Positions 18,598 through 27,530 of a stretch of 64,000 nt of DNA are shown piece after piece. Both the position numbers and the translations under genes were made by a program. Under the pieces are notes generated by a model. That model had not been told where the DNA came from. It made no database searches and worked only from the letters and a program-made list of their open reading frames with translations. Origin of the DNA: Burkholderia sp. (lineage in GTDB: Bacteria > Pseudomonadota > Gammaproteobacteria > Burkholderiales > Burkholderiaceae); contig JAIRVP010000076.1 in assembly GCA_031253835.1 (NCBI GenBank), forward strand, positions 118,032 through 182,031. Reading direction: 5' to 3'. Every line of letters begins with the position of its first letter. Positions within the stretch are counted from its first letter, which is position 1.

Positions 18598-19629
18598 TCA
18601 GTGCGTGTTGATCTGCTGGATACCCGCGAGCAACCAGCCCTGGCTGCCCGACTTCGACAGGTTCCACACCTCGTCGAACGGCGCGGCCGACGCGCTTGCC
18701 GATTCGCGGATCAGGCCGTGGAAGCGCACGCTCGCCGACTGCTCGATGCCGCGATCCTCGATGGCAACCAGTTCCGCGTCGAGCTGCACGACGTCGGTCT
18801 GGTTCGCCTCGTTGCCGCGCGAATCGAGGTCGATCTTGATCTCGGCGAACATTTCGGGGGTCGTGAACTCGCGGATGTCGGCCAGGTTGCCCTGGTCCCA
18901 CGCGGCCTGCAGGCGCACGAAATAGACCTTCGCGCTGCGCAGGAACGCTTCGGTGTCGAAGCCGGCCGGCACCTGGAGCGGTGCCGCCGCAGCCGCTGCC
19001 GCGCCGGCGGCCGCTGCACCGCCGCCGAACACGCCCTGCGCTTCGTTCGCATAGCTGCTGCCGCTGCCCGCGTAGTTGCTGCCGGTATTGCTCTGCTGGA
19101 ACGACGGGCTTTGCGAGTAGCCGCCCGACGACGACGCCGAGCCGCCGACCGAATACGCCGGCTCCTGCGGGCGACGGCGGTTCATGAACTTGCGGACCAG
19201 CCAGATACCGACCATCGCGAGCAGTGCGATCACGATGACGTTCGCCATCATGCTCGCGAACGCGCCGCCGAGGCCGAAGTGCGACAGCAGCGCCGCGATG
19301 CCGAGACCGGCCGCGAGGCCGGCGATCGGCCCGAGCCAGCGCGAGCGGTTGGGCTGCGCGGCCGGTGCGGGCGCGGCCGGGTTCGCACGCTGCGCCTGCG
19401 ACGGCGCGGCCTGCTGCATCGGCTGCTGCGCGGGCGGCGTGGCCTGGCGCTGCGTGACGGTGGAATTCTGCCGGCCGATGCTGCGCCCGCCGCCCATGCG
19501 CCGGGCTTCAGCGTCGAGCGATGCGAACGTGCCGGCCGTGAGCAGGCCGACCATCAGCAGCGTGCCGACCCGTCGAGCCCACGGCTTCGACGGCTTGCTA
19601 CGGTTGAACAACGAACGCGTTTCGGACAT
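18598..19629 (-). CDS. Tim44-like domain membrane protein
   Basis: A 343-residue protein. It has a basic N-terminus and an uncleaved or cleaved signal helix (about residues 20–40), a Gln/Pro/Ala-rich linker, a pair of hydrophobic segments around residues 105–145 ('IAGLAAGLGIAALLSHFG', 'VIVIALLAMVGIWLVRKF'), and a Gly/Ser/Ala-rich spacer. A C-terminal Tim44/MRPL45-like domain follows (about residues 215–343: 'FDTEAFLRSAKVYFVRLQAAWDQG', 'ELVAIEDRG', 'VWNLSK'). The function in bacteria is not known. Placement between ubiE and ubiJ suggests a link to the membrane or quinone system, but that is inference. Confidence 0.85.
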   Translation of the reverse strand: MSETRSLFNRSKPSKPWARRVGTLLMVGLLTAGTFASLDAEARRMGGGRSIGRQNSTVTQRQATPPAQQPMQQAAPSQAQRANPAAPAPAAQPNRSRWLGPIAGLAAGLGIAALLSHFGLGGAFASMMANVIVIALLAMVGIWLVRKFMNRRRPQEPAYSVGGSASSSGGYSQSPSFQQSNTGSNYAGSGSSYANEAQGVFGGGAAAAGAAAAAAAPLQVPAGFDTEAFLRSAKVYFVRLQAAWDQGNLADIREFTTPEMFAEIKIDLDSRGNEANQTDVVQLDAELVAIEDRGIEQSASVRFHGLIRESASASAAPFDEVWNLSKSGSQGWLLAGIQQINTH

Positions 19630-19670
19630 CAGCTTCTCCAGATGTAAGGCGAATGTATGGAAAGAACCCC

Positions 19671-20402
19671 TTAGTACTTGGTTCCTAGGTGTAAAGCTAC
19701 CACGCCACCTGACAAATTGTAATATTTGACGGCATCGAGGCCCGCTTGTTCCATCATCGTCTTCAGCGTGTCCTGGTCGGGGTGCATCCGGATAGATTCA
19801 GCAAGATACCGGTAACTTTCAGCATCTTTCGCGAACTTGTCGCCAAGCCACGGTAATACTTTGAAAGAATACAGATCGTACGCTTTTTTCAGCGGATCCC
19901 AGACTTTCGAGAATTCCAGCACCATCACGCGGCCGCCGGGCTTCGTCACGCGGCGCATCTCGGCCAGCGCGGCGTCCTTGTGCGTCATGTTGCGCAGCCC
20001 GAACGCGACCGTGACCACATCGAAGTAGTTGTCCGGAAAGGGAATTTTCTCGGCGTCGCACAGCAGCGACGGCGTCACGATCCCCTTGTCGAGCAACCGG
20101 TCGCGGCCGACACGCAGCATCGATTCGTTGATGTCCGTATGCCAGACCTCGCCCGTCGGCCCGGCCGCCTTCTTGAACGACTTCGTCAGGTCGCCGGTGC
20201 CGGCCGCGATATCGAGCACCTTGAAACCGGGGCGCACGTTCGCCTGTGCGATCGTGAACGCCTTCCACGCGCGGTGCATGCCCGCCGACATCAGGTCGTT
20301 CATCAGATCGTAGTTGCTCGCGACCGAATGGAACACTCCCGCCACTTTCTTCGCTTTTTCGTTTTCCTCGACGCTTTCGAAGCCGAAGTGGGTTTTGCTC
20401 AT
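19671..20402 (-). CDS. ubiE: Ubiquinone/menaquinone biosynthesis C-methyltransferase UbiE
   Basis: A 243-residue SAM methyltransferase with the UbiE signatures 'FGFESVEENEKAKKVAGVFHSVASNYDLMNDLMS' at the N-terminus, motif I 'VLDIAAGTGDLT', 'DINESML', and 'FGLRNMTHKDAALAEMRRVTKPGG'. It adds the methyl group to ring carbon 2 of 2-polyprenyl-6-methoxy-1,4-benzoquinol. It heads the ubi block ubiE–(Tim44)–ubiJ–ubiB. The stop codon is 41 bases before the Tim44-like gene. Confidence 0.97.
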   Translation of the reverse strand: MSKTHFGFESVEENEKAKKVAGVFHSVASNYDLMNDLMSAGMHRAWKAFTIAQANVRPGFKVLDIAAGTGDLTKSFKKAAGPTGEVWHTDINESMLRVGRDRLLDKGIVTPSLLCDAEKIPFPDNYFDVVTVAFGLRNMTHKDAALAEMRRVTKPGGRVMVLEFSKVWDPLKKAYDLYSFKVLPWLGDKFAKDAESYRYLAESIRMHPDQDTLKTMMEQAGLDAVKYYNLSGGVVALHLGTKY

Positions 20403-20427
20403 CGCGTTGATCCTCAGTAAATGGCAA

Positions 20428-20450
20428 GACGGCGCCGAGCGGGCGCCGTC
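20428..20450 (-). terminator. Hairpin between the DUF971 gene and ubiE
   Basis: Perfect 9-bp stem GACGGCGCC / GGCGCCGTC (20428–20436, 20442–20450) with a five-base loop, in the 52-base gap. There is no T-run on either side, so termination would be weak; it may instead stabilise or separate the two messages. Confidence 0.4.
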
Positions 20451-20454
20451 GATT

Positions 20455-20868
20455 TCAGTGGCAGTGGCCGTGCGACGCGGAGGCCGCCTGCATCGGGGCG
20501 TCGCGCTCGACGCCCGCCGCCTTCAGTTTGTCGAAATAGTCGCGCCATAGCGCGTCCTGCTGCGTCGCCAGTTCGTACAGCAGGTCCCACGAGTAGATGC
20601 CGGTCGAATGGCCGTCGGAGAACGTCGGCTGCAGCGCGTAGTTGCCGACGCCCTCGAGCGCCGTGATCGTCACTTCGCGCTTGCCGGTCTGCAGCGTCTC
20701 CTGGCCGGGCCCGTGGCCGCGCACCTCGGCCGACGGCGAATAGACGCGCATCAGCTCGAACGGAATCCGGTAGCTGTCGCCGTTCGGGTACTGCAATTCG
20801 AGCACGCGCGACACCGCGTGCACGACGACGCCGGACGGAATCGGCGTCGTGGAAGTCAAACCGCTCAT
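20455..20868 (-). CDS. DUF971 (gamma-butyrobetaine hydroxylase-like N-terminal) protein
   Basis: A 137-residue protein consisting of one DUF971/GBBH-like N-terminal domain ('RVLELQYPNGDSYRIPFELMRVYSPSAEVRGHGPGQ', 'PTFSDGHSTGIYSWDLLYELA') with a His-rich tail 'HGHCH'. In gamma-butyrobetaine hydroxylase this module binds zinc, and stand-alone bacterial versions are linked by genome context to Fe-S or quinone metabolism without proof. Its start overlaps the HIT-protein stop by four bases, so the two are coupled. ubiE follows 52 bases later. Confidence 0.82.
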   Translation of the reverse strand: MSGLTSTTPIPSGVVVHAVSRVLELQYPNGDSYRIPFELMRVYSPSAEVRGHGPGQETLQTGKREVTITALEGVGNYALQPTFSDGHSTGIYSWDLLYELATQQDALWRDYFDKLKAAGVERDAPMQAASASHGHCH

Positions 20869-21308
20869 GGTTGCCTCGAATCGGTCATGCGTTGAATTTC
20901 CTCACGCACCGCATTGTGCAGCAGCGAGGCCTGCGCGGCGCGCGTGCGCAGCAGCGCCTCGGACACGCTGCGCTGGCGCGGCGCCCAGACGGGCTGCGGG
21001 AAGTGGGCGTCGTTGGAAAAGCGCGGGATCACGTGCCAGTGCACGTGCGGCACCATGTTGCCGAGGCTCGCGAGATTCACCTTGTTCGGCTGCATCACGC
21101 GCCGCACGGCCCGCTCGACCGCGTAGACCACGCGCATCAGGTGGGCCCGCTCGGGTTCGCCGAGATCGGAGAACTCGGCCACGTGCGCGCCCCAGATCAC
21201 CCGGCAGAAGCCCGGGTATTCGTGCTCGCCCGTCGCGAGGACGACGCGCACCGCATCGTCCTGCCAGAGCAGCTCGCCGCCGTCTTCACGGCAAAACACG
21301 CATTCCAT
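20865..21308 (-). CDS. HIT family protein
   Basis: A 147-residue histidine-triad protein. The triad is seen as 'MVPHVHWHVIPRF' (H-x-H-x-H) near residues 89–99, with 'CxxC' at the N-terminus (MECVFCRED) that may bind zinc. HIT proteins hydrolyse nucleoside phosphoramidates or dinucleoside polyphosphates; the substrate here is not predictable. The ATG at 21308 follows GGGAG at six bases, whereas an upstream in-frame ATG (21359) has no such site. It is the first gene of the leftward run ending in clsB. Confidence 0.88.
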   Translation of the reverse strand: MECVFCREDGGELLWQDDAVRVVLATGEHEYPGFCRVIWGAHVAEFSDLGEPERAHLMRVVYAVERAVRRVMQPNKVNLASLGNMVPHVHWHVIPRFSNDAHFPQPVWAPRQRSVSEALLRTRAAQASLLHNAVREEIQRMTDSRQP

Positions 21309-21392
21309 CGTCGCTCCCATGTGGACGGGCGCCGGCATTGCTGCCCGGCGCCCGCTCATTCCTGGCCCGGTCGGGCGGTCGTCATGCCCGCA

Positions 21393-24300
21393 TTAGACCA
21401 GCACGCGCTCGATCCCGCCATTGTTCGCGCGTGCGACATAATCGGCCATCCAGTTCTCGCCGAGCACCTGGCGCGCAATTTCGACCACGATGTAGTCGGC
21501 TTCGAGGTTCGCATCCTCGCTGTAGCGCGACAGGCCCTGCAGGCACGACGGGCAGCTCGTCAGGATCTTCACGTCCGGGCCGTTCGCGGCCGCGGCGGCC
21601 GGCGCCGGCGCATCGCCCGCCACGACCGGGATCGCGCGCAGCTTCGCGGCACCCTTGCGGATCTCCTCTTCCTTGCGGAAGCGGACCTGCGTCGAGATGT
21701 CCGGGCGCGTGACCGCGAGCGTGCCCGATTCGCCGCAGCAGCGCTCGCTCTTCTCGATCTTGTAGCCGTCCTTTTCCGAGCCCATCAGCTCGTTGACGAG
21801 CTTCACCGGGTCGATCGTCTTGATCGGCGTGTGGCACGGGTCGTGATACATGTAGCGCGTGCCCGACACGCCATCGAGCTTCATCCCCTTCTCGAGCAGG
21901 AACTCGTGGATGTCGATGATCCGGCAGCCCGGGAAGATCTTGTCGAATTCGTAGCCCGCGAGCTGGTCGTAGCAGGTGCCGCACGACACGACGACCGTCT
22001 TGATGTCGAGGTAGTTCAGCGTGTTCGCGACCCGGTGGAACAGCACGCGGTTGTCCGTGACGATCTTCTCGGCCTTGTCGTACTGGCCCGAGCCGCGCTG
22101 CGGATAGCCGCAGCACAGGTAGCCCGGCGGCAGCACCGTCTGCACGCCGGCTTCCCACAGCATCGCCTGCGTCGCGAGGCCGACCTGCGAGAACAGGCGC
22201 TCGGAGCCGCAGCCCGGGAAGTAGAACACCGCTTCCGAATCGACGGTCGTCGACTTCGGGTCGCGGATGATCGGCACGATCTTGTTGTCCTCGATGTCGA
22301 GCAGCGCGCGCGCCGTCTTCTTCGGCAGGTTGCCCGGCATCTTCTTGTTGACGAAGTGGATCACCTGCTCGACGACGGGCGGCTTGCCGGTCGTCGCGGG
22401 CGGGTGCTGCGTCTGCTTCGTCACGACCTTCTTCAGCATGTCGTTCGCGAAGCGCTGCACCTTGTAGCCGACGCCCATCATCACGGTGCGCGCGGCGTTG
22501 ATCGTCTGCGGATTGGTCGCGTTCAGGAAGAACATGCCGGCCGCATTGCCGGCGTTGAACTTCTTCTTGCCCATCTTGCGCAACAGGTTGCGCATGTTCA
22601 TCGTGACGTCGCCGAAGTCGATCTTCACCGGGCACGGCGTCGCGCACTTGTGGCACACCGTGCAGTGGTCGGCCACGTCGTTGAACTCGTCCCAGTGCTT
22701 GATCGACACGCCGCGGCGCGTCTGCTCCTCGTACAGGAACGCCTCGACCAGCAGCGACGTCGCGAGGATCTTGTTGCGCGGGCTGTACAGCAGGTTCGCG
22801 CGCGGCACGTGCGTCGCGCACACCGGCTTGCACTTGCCGCAGCGCAGGCAGTCCTTCACCGAATCGGCGATCGCGCCGATGTCGGACTGCTGCATGATCA
22901 GCGATTCGTAGCCCATCAGCCCGAAGCTGGGCGTGTAGGCGTTGCGCAGATCGGCGCCGTCGAGCAGCTTGCCCTTGTTGAAGCGGCCGTTCGGGTCGAC
23001 GCGCTGCTTGTACGCGCGGAATTCGGCGATCTCGTCGTCGGTCAGGAACTCGAGCTTCGTGATGCCGATCCCGTGCTCGCCGGAGATCACGCCGTCGAGC
23101 GAGCGCGCGAGCTTCATGATGCGTGCGACCGACGCGTGCGCGTCCTGCAGCATCTCGTAGTTGTCGGAGTTGACCGGGATGTTCGTGTGGACGTTGCCGT
23201 CGCCCGCGTGCATGTGCAGCGCGACGAACACGCGGCCGCGCAGCACGCGCTTGTGGATCGCCTGCGCTTCGTCGAGGATCTGCTTGAACGCGCCGCCGTT
23301 GAAGATCGCGCGCAGTTCCGCGCGGATCTCCTGCTTCCACGAGATGCGGACCGTACGGTCCTGCGTGATGTGGAACACGGTCGCGCCCGGCTGCTCGTCC
23401 GCGCGATCCGCGAACTTCTCGGCGAGCGCCTCGTAGCCGAGCTGCACGAGGTAGTGCTGCGCCTCGCGCAGCGGCTGGTCGAGCCGGTCGCGCACGAATT
23501 CCCAGCGTGCGCGCACGCGCTTGAGCAGCTCCAGCGCCTGCTGCACGCGGTCTTCCAGCAGTTCGGCGCTCGGGATCTCGTTCGCGTCGTCGGTCTTGCC
23601 GAGCGGCAGGTTGCCGCCGCGGAAGAACGCTTCGAGCGCGTCGACGAGTTGCAGCTTGTTCTTCAGCGACAGCTCGATGTTGATCCGCTCGATGCCGTCG
23701 GTGTACTCGCCCATCCGGTTCAGCGGGATCACGACGTCTTCGTTGATCTTGAACGCGTTCGTGTGCTTCGCGATCGCGGCCGTGCGGCTGCGGTCGAGCC
23801 AGAAGCGCTTGCGCGCCTCCGCGCTGATCGCGACGAAGCCTTCGCCGCTCTTGCCGTTCGCCATCCGGATCACTTCGGACGTCGCGTGCGCGACGGCGTC
23901 GGCGTCATCGCCGACGATGTCGCCGATCAGCACCATCTTCGGGAATGCGTTGCGCTTGCTCTTGGTCGCATAGCCGACCGCGCGCAGGTAGCGCTCGTCG
24001 AGGTGCTCGAGGCCCGCGAGGATCGCGCCGCCCTGCTTCGACGTTTCGAACAGGTAGTCCTTGATCTCGACGATGCTCGGGATCGCCTCGCGCGCCTGGC
24101 CGAAGAATTCGAGACAGACGGTGCGCGTGTGCGCGGGCATCTTGTGCAGCACCCAGCGCGCGGACGTGATGAGCCCGTCGCAGCCTTCCTTCTGCACACC
24201 CGGCAGGCCGGCGAGGAATTTGTCGGTCACGTCCTTGCCGAGGCCTTCCTTGCGGAACCGGCGGCCTTCGATCTCGAGCATCTCGCTCTTCAGCAGCTTC

Positions 24301-25418
24301 TCGCCCGGTGCGTATGCGCCGTCGAACCACTTCAACTCGAAGCGCGCGACCGCGATGTCGTGGATCTTGCCCTGGTTGTGCTCGTGGCGCGTGACTTCGA
24401 GCCAGTTGCCGTCCGGGTCGACCATCCGCCACCAGGCCAGGTTGTCGAGCGCGGTGCCCCACAGCACGGCCTTCTTGCCGCCTGCGTTCATCGCGACGTT
24501 GCCGCCGATGCACGATGCGTCGAGCGAGGTCGGATCGACCGCGAACACGTAGCCGGCCGCTTCGGCCGCTTCGGTCACGCGGCGCGTGACGACGCCCGCG
24601 CCGGAGAAGATCGTCGGCACCTTGTGCGCGACGCCCGGCAGTTCGGTCAGTTCGACCGCGCCGAGCTGTTCGAGCTTTTCGGTGTTGATGACGGCGGAGA
24701 ACGGCGTGAGCGGCACCGCGCCGCCCGTGTAGCCGGTGCCGCCGCCGCGCGGGATCACGGTCAGGCCGAGCTCGAAGCAGGCCTTGATCAGCGCCGCGAT
24801 CTCGGCTTCGGTATCGGGCGTCAGCACGACGAACGGGTATTCGACGCGCCAGTCGGTCGCGTCGGTCACGTGCGACACGCGTGACAGCCCGTCGAAGCGG
24901 ATGTTGTCCTTTTCCGTGCAGCGGCCGAGCGCCTTGGTCGCGCGGCGGCGCAGGTCGGCCATCTTGTCGAATTCGTCGGCGAACTCGTTGACCGCGCGCT
25001 GCGCGGCGGTTTCGAGCATCTCGACGCGCGATGCGCGCTCGCGGCCGGCGTCGTCGCGGTGCGCGGTGAGATCGGCGCTGCGGCGCTTGCCGATCTCGGT
25101 CAGGCGGTGGTTCAGCGCCTCGATCAGCAGCGCACGGCGCTTCGGGTTGTCAAGCAGGTCGTCCTGCAGGTACGGGTTGCGGCGCACGACCCAGATGTCG
25201 CCGAGCACTTCATACAGCATCCGTGCCGAGCGGCCCGTGCGGCGCTCGGCGCGGAGCTCGTCGAGCACCGACCATGCCTCTTCGCCGAGCAGGCGGATCA
25301 CGATCTCGCGATCCGAGAAGGACGTGTAGTTATAGGGAATCTCGCGCAAGCGGGGCGCGGGGTCGGCGGCGACGGCGGCGGCCGCGCCATGCGGATCGAA
25401 AACTTGTGGTGCGTTCAT
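21393..25418 (-). CDS. Giant FAD-linked oxidase / Fe-S / CCG-domain oxidoreductase (DUF3683)
   Basis: A 1341-residue fusion protein. In order it has an N-terminal DUF3683 region (to ~150), an FAD-binding PCMH domain with 'VIPRGGGTGYTGGAVPL' (~245–260), the FAD-oxidase C-terminal domain with 'MHAGDGNVHTNIPV' and 'GEHGIGITKLEF' (~770–830), and two 4Fe-4S motifs ('CLRCGKCKPVCATH', 'CTVCHKCATPCPVK', ~880–950). It ends with two heterodisulfide-reductase-like CCG regions ('LCCGYPQRG', 'CCGESGTLA', 'SCPSC'). This is GlcD/Dld plus a GlcF/LutA-like part on one chain. It should oxidise a 2-hydroxyacid and pass electrons through its clusters to the quinone pool. D-lactate is a plausible substrate but not shown. 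Confidence 0.85.
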   Translation of the reverse strand: MNAPQVFDPHGAAAAVAADPAPRLREIPYNYTSFSDREIVIRLLGEEAWSVLDELRAERRTGRSARMLYEVLGDIWVVRRNPYLQDDLLDNPKRRALLIEALNHRLTEIGKRRSADLTAHRDDAGRERASRVEMLETAAQRAVNEFADEFDKMADLRRRATKALGRCTEKDNIRFDGLSRVSHVTDATDWRVEYPFVVLTPDTEAEIAALIKACFELGLTVIPRGGGTGYTGGAVPLTPFSAVINTEKLEQLGAVELTELPGVAHKVPTIFSGAGVVTRRVTEAAEAAGYVFAVDPTSLDASCIGGNVAMNAGGKKAVLWGTALDNLAWWRMVDPDGNWLEVTRHEHNQGKIHDIAVARFELKWFDGAYAPGEKLLKSEMLEIEGRRFRKEGLGKDVTDKFLAGLPGVQKEGCDGLITSARWVLHKMPAHTRTVCLEFFGQAREAIPSIVEIKDYLFETSKQGGAILAGLEHLDERYLRAVGYATKSKRNAFPKMVLIGDIVGDDADAVAHATSEVIRMANGKSGEGFVAISAEARKRFWLDRSRTAAIAKHTNAFKINEDVVIPLNRMGEYTDGIERINIELSLKNKLQLVDALEAFFRGGNLPLGKTDDANEIPSAELLEDRVQQALELLKRVRARWEFVRDRLDQPLREAQHYLVQLGYEALAEKFADRADEQPGATVFHITQDRTVRISWKQEIRAELRAIFNGGAFKQILDEAQAIHKRVLRGRVFVALHMHAGDGNVHTNIPVNSDNYEMLQDAHASVARIMKLARSLDGVISGEHGIGITKLEFLTDDEIAEFRAYKQRVDPNGRFNKGKLLDGADLRNAYTPSFGLMGYESLIMQQSDIGAIADSVKDCLRCGKCKPVCATHVPRANLLYSPRNKILATSLLVEAFLYEEQTRRGVSIKHWDEFNDVADHCTVCHKCATPCPVKIDFGDVTMNMRNLLRKMGKKKFNAGNAAGMFFLNATNPQTINAARTVMMGVGYKVQRFANDMLKKVVTKQTQHPPATTGKPPVVEQVIHFVNKKMPGNLPKKTARALLDIEDNKIVPIIRDPKSTTVDSEAVFYFPGCGSERLFSQVGLATQAMLWEAGVQTVLPPGYLCCGYPQRGSGQYDKAEKIVTDNRVLFHRVANTLNYLDIKTVVVSCGTCYDQLAGYEFDKIFPGCRIIDIHEFLLEKGMKLDGVSGTRYMYHDPCHTPIKTIDPVKLVNELMGSEKDGYKIEKSERCCGESGTLAVTRPDISTQVRFRKEEEIRKGAAKLRAIPVVAGDAPAPAAAAANGPDVKILTSCPSCLQGLSRYSEDANLEADYIVVEIARQVLGENWMADYVARANNGGIERVLV

Positions 25419-25994
25419 GTTCGGACGACTCGGAGGGCCGATACACCGTGCACGGGCGTCGGCAAGCGCGTGGGCGCAATCTTGGGGAAATCTGTTCTGT
25501 TACCAGGCGCGCGGCTGTCCTTCATGGGGCCGGAGCGGGCGACTTGCCCCTCCTGGCCGGCGACAGGGCCTGGCGGCACTCGGAACGATCAGCACGATCG
25601 CGCGCGGCGCGCATGCCGTTCGGCCGCGGGGCTGGCTGCGCGCGGCGTCGGCTTCAACGGTGCGATCCGAGGGTGCCTCTGCATCTTCCGAATCCTTGAT
25701 TCAAAACGGAATTCTAACCCATGATCGGGCCGTCCGTGACACGCCGGACAGGTCGTGGGGCTATCGCCGCCAGCCGCGCCGGGCGGGCTTCGGCACGGTT
25801 TCATGCGATCATTCGCCGCCCGTCCGGTCGGTAACCATCCGGTTAAGCCGGTAAAAAAGGGACGTCCCGCGTCGCGCACGCCCGCTCCACGCGGCAGCGC
25901 GACCGCTCGCCCGGCATGCCGCTTGCATGCGGGCGGACCCTTGGCGCTATCATTGATCCTTTACCGTCTGCTTCCGCACTGCACGCGAGCGCCC
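25419..25994. other. 576-base intergenic region between the FAD oxidase and ilvA
   Basis: Divergent control region with lower GC around 25690–25720 and 25820–25860. A TAGAAT on the minus strand (25711–25716) could be a −10 for the oxidase gene. For ilvA, TTGCAT (25923–25928) and TATCAT (25948–25953) resemble −35 and −10 boxes but with a 19-base spacer. GAATC-CTT-GATTC (25690–25702) is a small inverted repeat. I see no convincing gene, riboswitch or leader-peptide attenuator here. Confidence 0.35.
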
Positions 25995-27518
25995 ATGGCA
26001 TCCCACGATTACCTGAAGAAAATCCTCACCGCGCGCGTCTACGACGTCGCGATCGAGACGGAACTCGAACCCGCCCGCAACCTGTCGGCCCGGCTGCGCA
26101 ACGCCGTCTACCTGAAGCGCGAGGACAACCAGCCGGTGTTCTCGTTCAAGCTGCGCGGCGCGTACAACAAGATGGCGCACATTCCGGCGGACGCGCTCGC
26201 GCGCGGCGTGATTACGGCATCGGCCGGCAATCACGCGCAGGGTGTCGCGTTCTCGGCGGCCCGGATGGGCGTGAAGGCCGTGATCGTCGTGCCGGTCACG
26301 ACGCCGCAGGTGAAGGTCGATGCGGTGCGCGCGCACGGCGGCCCGAGCGTCGAGGTGATCCAGGCGGGCGAATCGTACAGCGACGCGTATCAACACGCAG
26401 TCAAGGTGCAGGCGGAGCGCGATCTGACGTTCGTCCACCCGTTCGACGATCCGTACGTGATCGCCGGCCAGGGCACGATCGCGATGGAGATCCTGCGCCA
26501 GCACCAGGGCCCGATCCACGCGATCTTCGTGCCGATCGGCGGCGGCGGGCTCGCGTCCGGCGTCGCCGCGTACGTGAAGGCCGTGCGCCCGGAGATCAAG
26601 GTCATTGGCGTGCAGGCCGAGGATTCGTGCGCGATGGCGCAATCGCTGGATGCCGGCGAGCGCATCGAGCTGAGCGAAGTCGGCCTGTTCGCGGACGGCA
26701 CGGCGGTGAAGCTCGTCGGCGAGGAAACCTTCCGGCTGTGCCGCGAATTCCTCGACGGTGTCGTGACGGTCAACACCGACGCGCTGTGCGCGGCGATCAA
26801 GGACGTGTTCCAGGACACGCGCAGCGTGCTCGAGCCGTCCGGCGCGCTCGCGGTTGCGGGCGCGAAACTGTACGCGGAACGCGAAGGCATCGAGAACCAG
26901 ACGCTCGTCGCGGTCACGTCCGGCGCGAACATGAACTTCGACCGGATGCGCTTCGTGGCCGAGCGCGCCGAGGTCGGCGAGGCGCGCGAAGCCGTGTTCG
27001 CGGTCACGATCCCCGAGGAACGCGGCAGCTTCAAGCGCTTCTGCTCGCTCGTCGGCGACCGCAACGTGACCGAGTTCAACTACCGGATCGCCGATGCGCA
27101 GTCCGCGCACATCTTCGTCGGCGTACAGATCAAGCGTCGCGGTGAATCGGCAGAGATCGCCGCGAACTTCGAGTCGCACGGCTTCAAGAGCGTCGACCTG
27201 ACGCACGACGAGCTGTCGAAGGAACACATCCGCTACATGGTCGGCGGCCGCTCGCCGCTCGCGCTCGACGAACGCCTGTTCCGCTTCGAATTCCCGGAGC
27301 GGCCGGGCGCGCTGATGAAGTTCCTGTCGTCGATGGCGCCGGACTGGAACATCAGCCTGTTCCACTACCGTAACCAGGGCGCGGACTACAGCTCGATCCT
27401 CGTCGGGCTGCAGGTGCCGCAGGCCGATCGCGCCGAATTCGAACGCTTCCTCGCGGCACTCGGCTATCCGTATGTCGAAGAGAGCGCCAACCCGGCTTAC
27501 CGCCTCTTCCTGTCGTAA
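25995..27518 (+). CDS. ilvA: Threonine ammonia-lyase, biosynthetic
   Basis: A 507-residue PLP enzyme. The PLP lysine is in 'PVFSFKLRGAYNKM' (Lys52), the phosphate-binding Gly loop is 'IGGGGLASGVAAYV', and 'SGANMNFDRMRFVAERA' joins the catalytic domain to two ACT-like domains (about residues 335–410 and 430–507). Length and the double ACT region identify the biosynthetic, isoleucine-inhibited form rather than the catabolic TdcB type. It deaminates threonine to 2-oxobutanoate, the first committed step to isoleucine. ATG 25995 is chosen; in-frame upstream sequence is non-coding in composition. queF begins 12 bases after its stop, so the two are probably cotranscribed. Confidence 0.95.
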   Translation: MASHDYLKKILTARVYDVAIETELEPARNLSARLRNAVYLKREDNQPVFSFKLRGAYNKMAHIPADALARGVITASAGNHAQGVAFSAARMGVKAVIVVPVTTPQVKVDAVRAHGGPSVEVIQAGESYSDAYQHAVKVQAERDLTFVHPFDDPYVIAGQGTIAMEILRQHQGPIHAIFVPIGGGGLASGVAAYVKAVRPEIKVIGVQAEDSCAMAQSLDAGERIELSEVGLFADGTAVKLVGEETFRLCREFLDGVVTVNTDALCAAIKDVFQDTRSVLEPSGALAVAGAKLYAEREGIENQTLVAVTSGANMNFDRMRFVAERAEVGEAREAVFAVTIPEERGSFKRFCSLVGDRNVTEFNYRIADAQSAHIFVGVQIKRRGESAEIAANFESHGFKSVDLTHDELSKEHIRYMVGGRSPLALDERLFRFEFPERPGALMKFLSSMAPDWNISLFHYRNQGADYSSILVGLQVPQADRAEFERFLAALGYPYVEESANPAYRLFLS

Positions 27519-27530
27519 AGGCGTCACACG

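Noticed and set aside
20871..24884. A 1337-codon open frame on the plus strand opposite the FAD oxidase
   Set aside because: It is antisense to a gene with clear domains; the translation is Arg/His/Leu-rich with no motif, as expected from high-GC codon bias.
25755..25994. In-frame N-terminal extension of ilvA by 80 codons
   Set aside because: The added residues are Arg/Pro/Ala-rich and unlike any threonine deaminase; MASHDYL at 25995 matches the family.
25419..25994. Leader-peptide attenuator or riboswitch before ilvA
   Set aside because: No Ile/Val/Leu/Thr-rich short frame and no terminator/antiterminator pair is visible.
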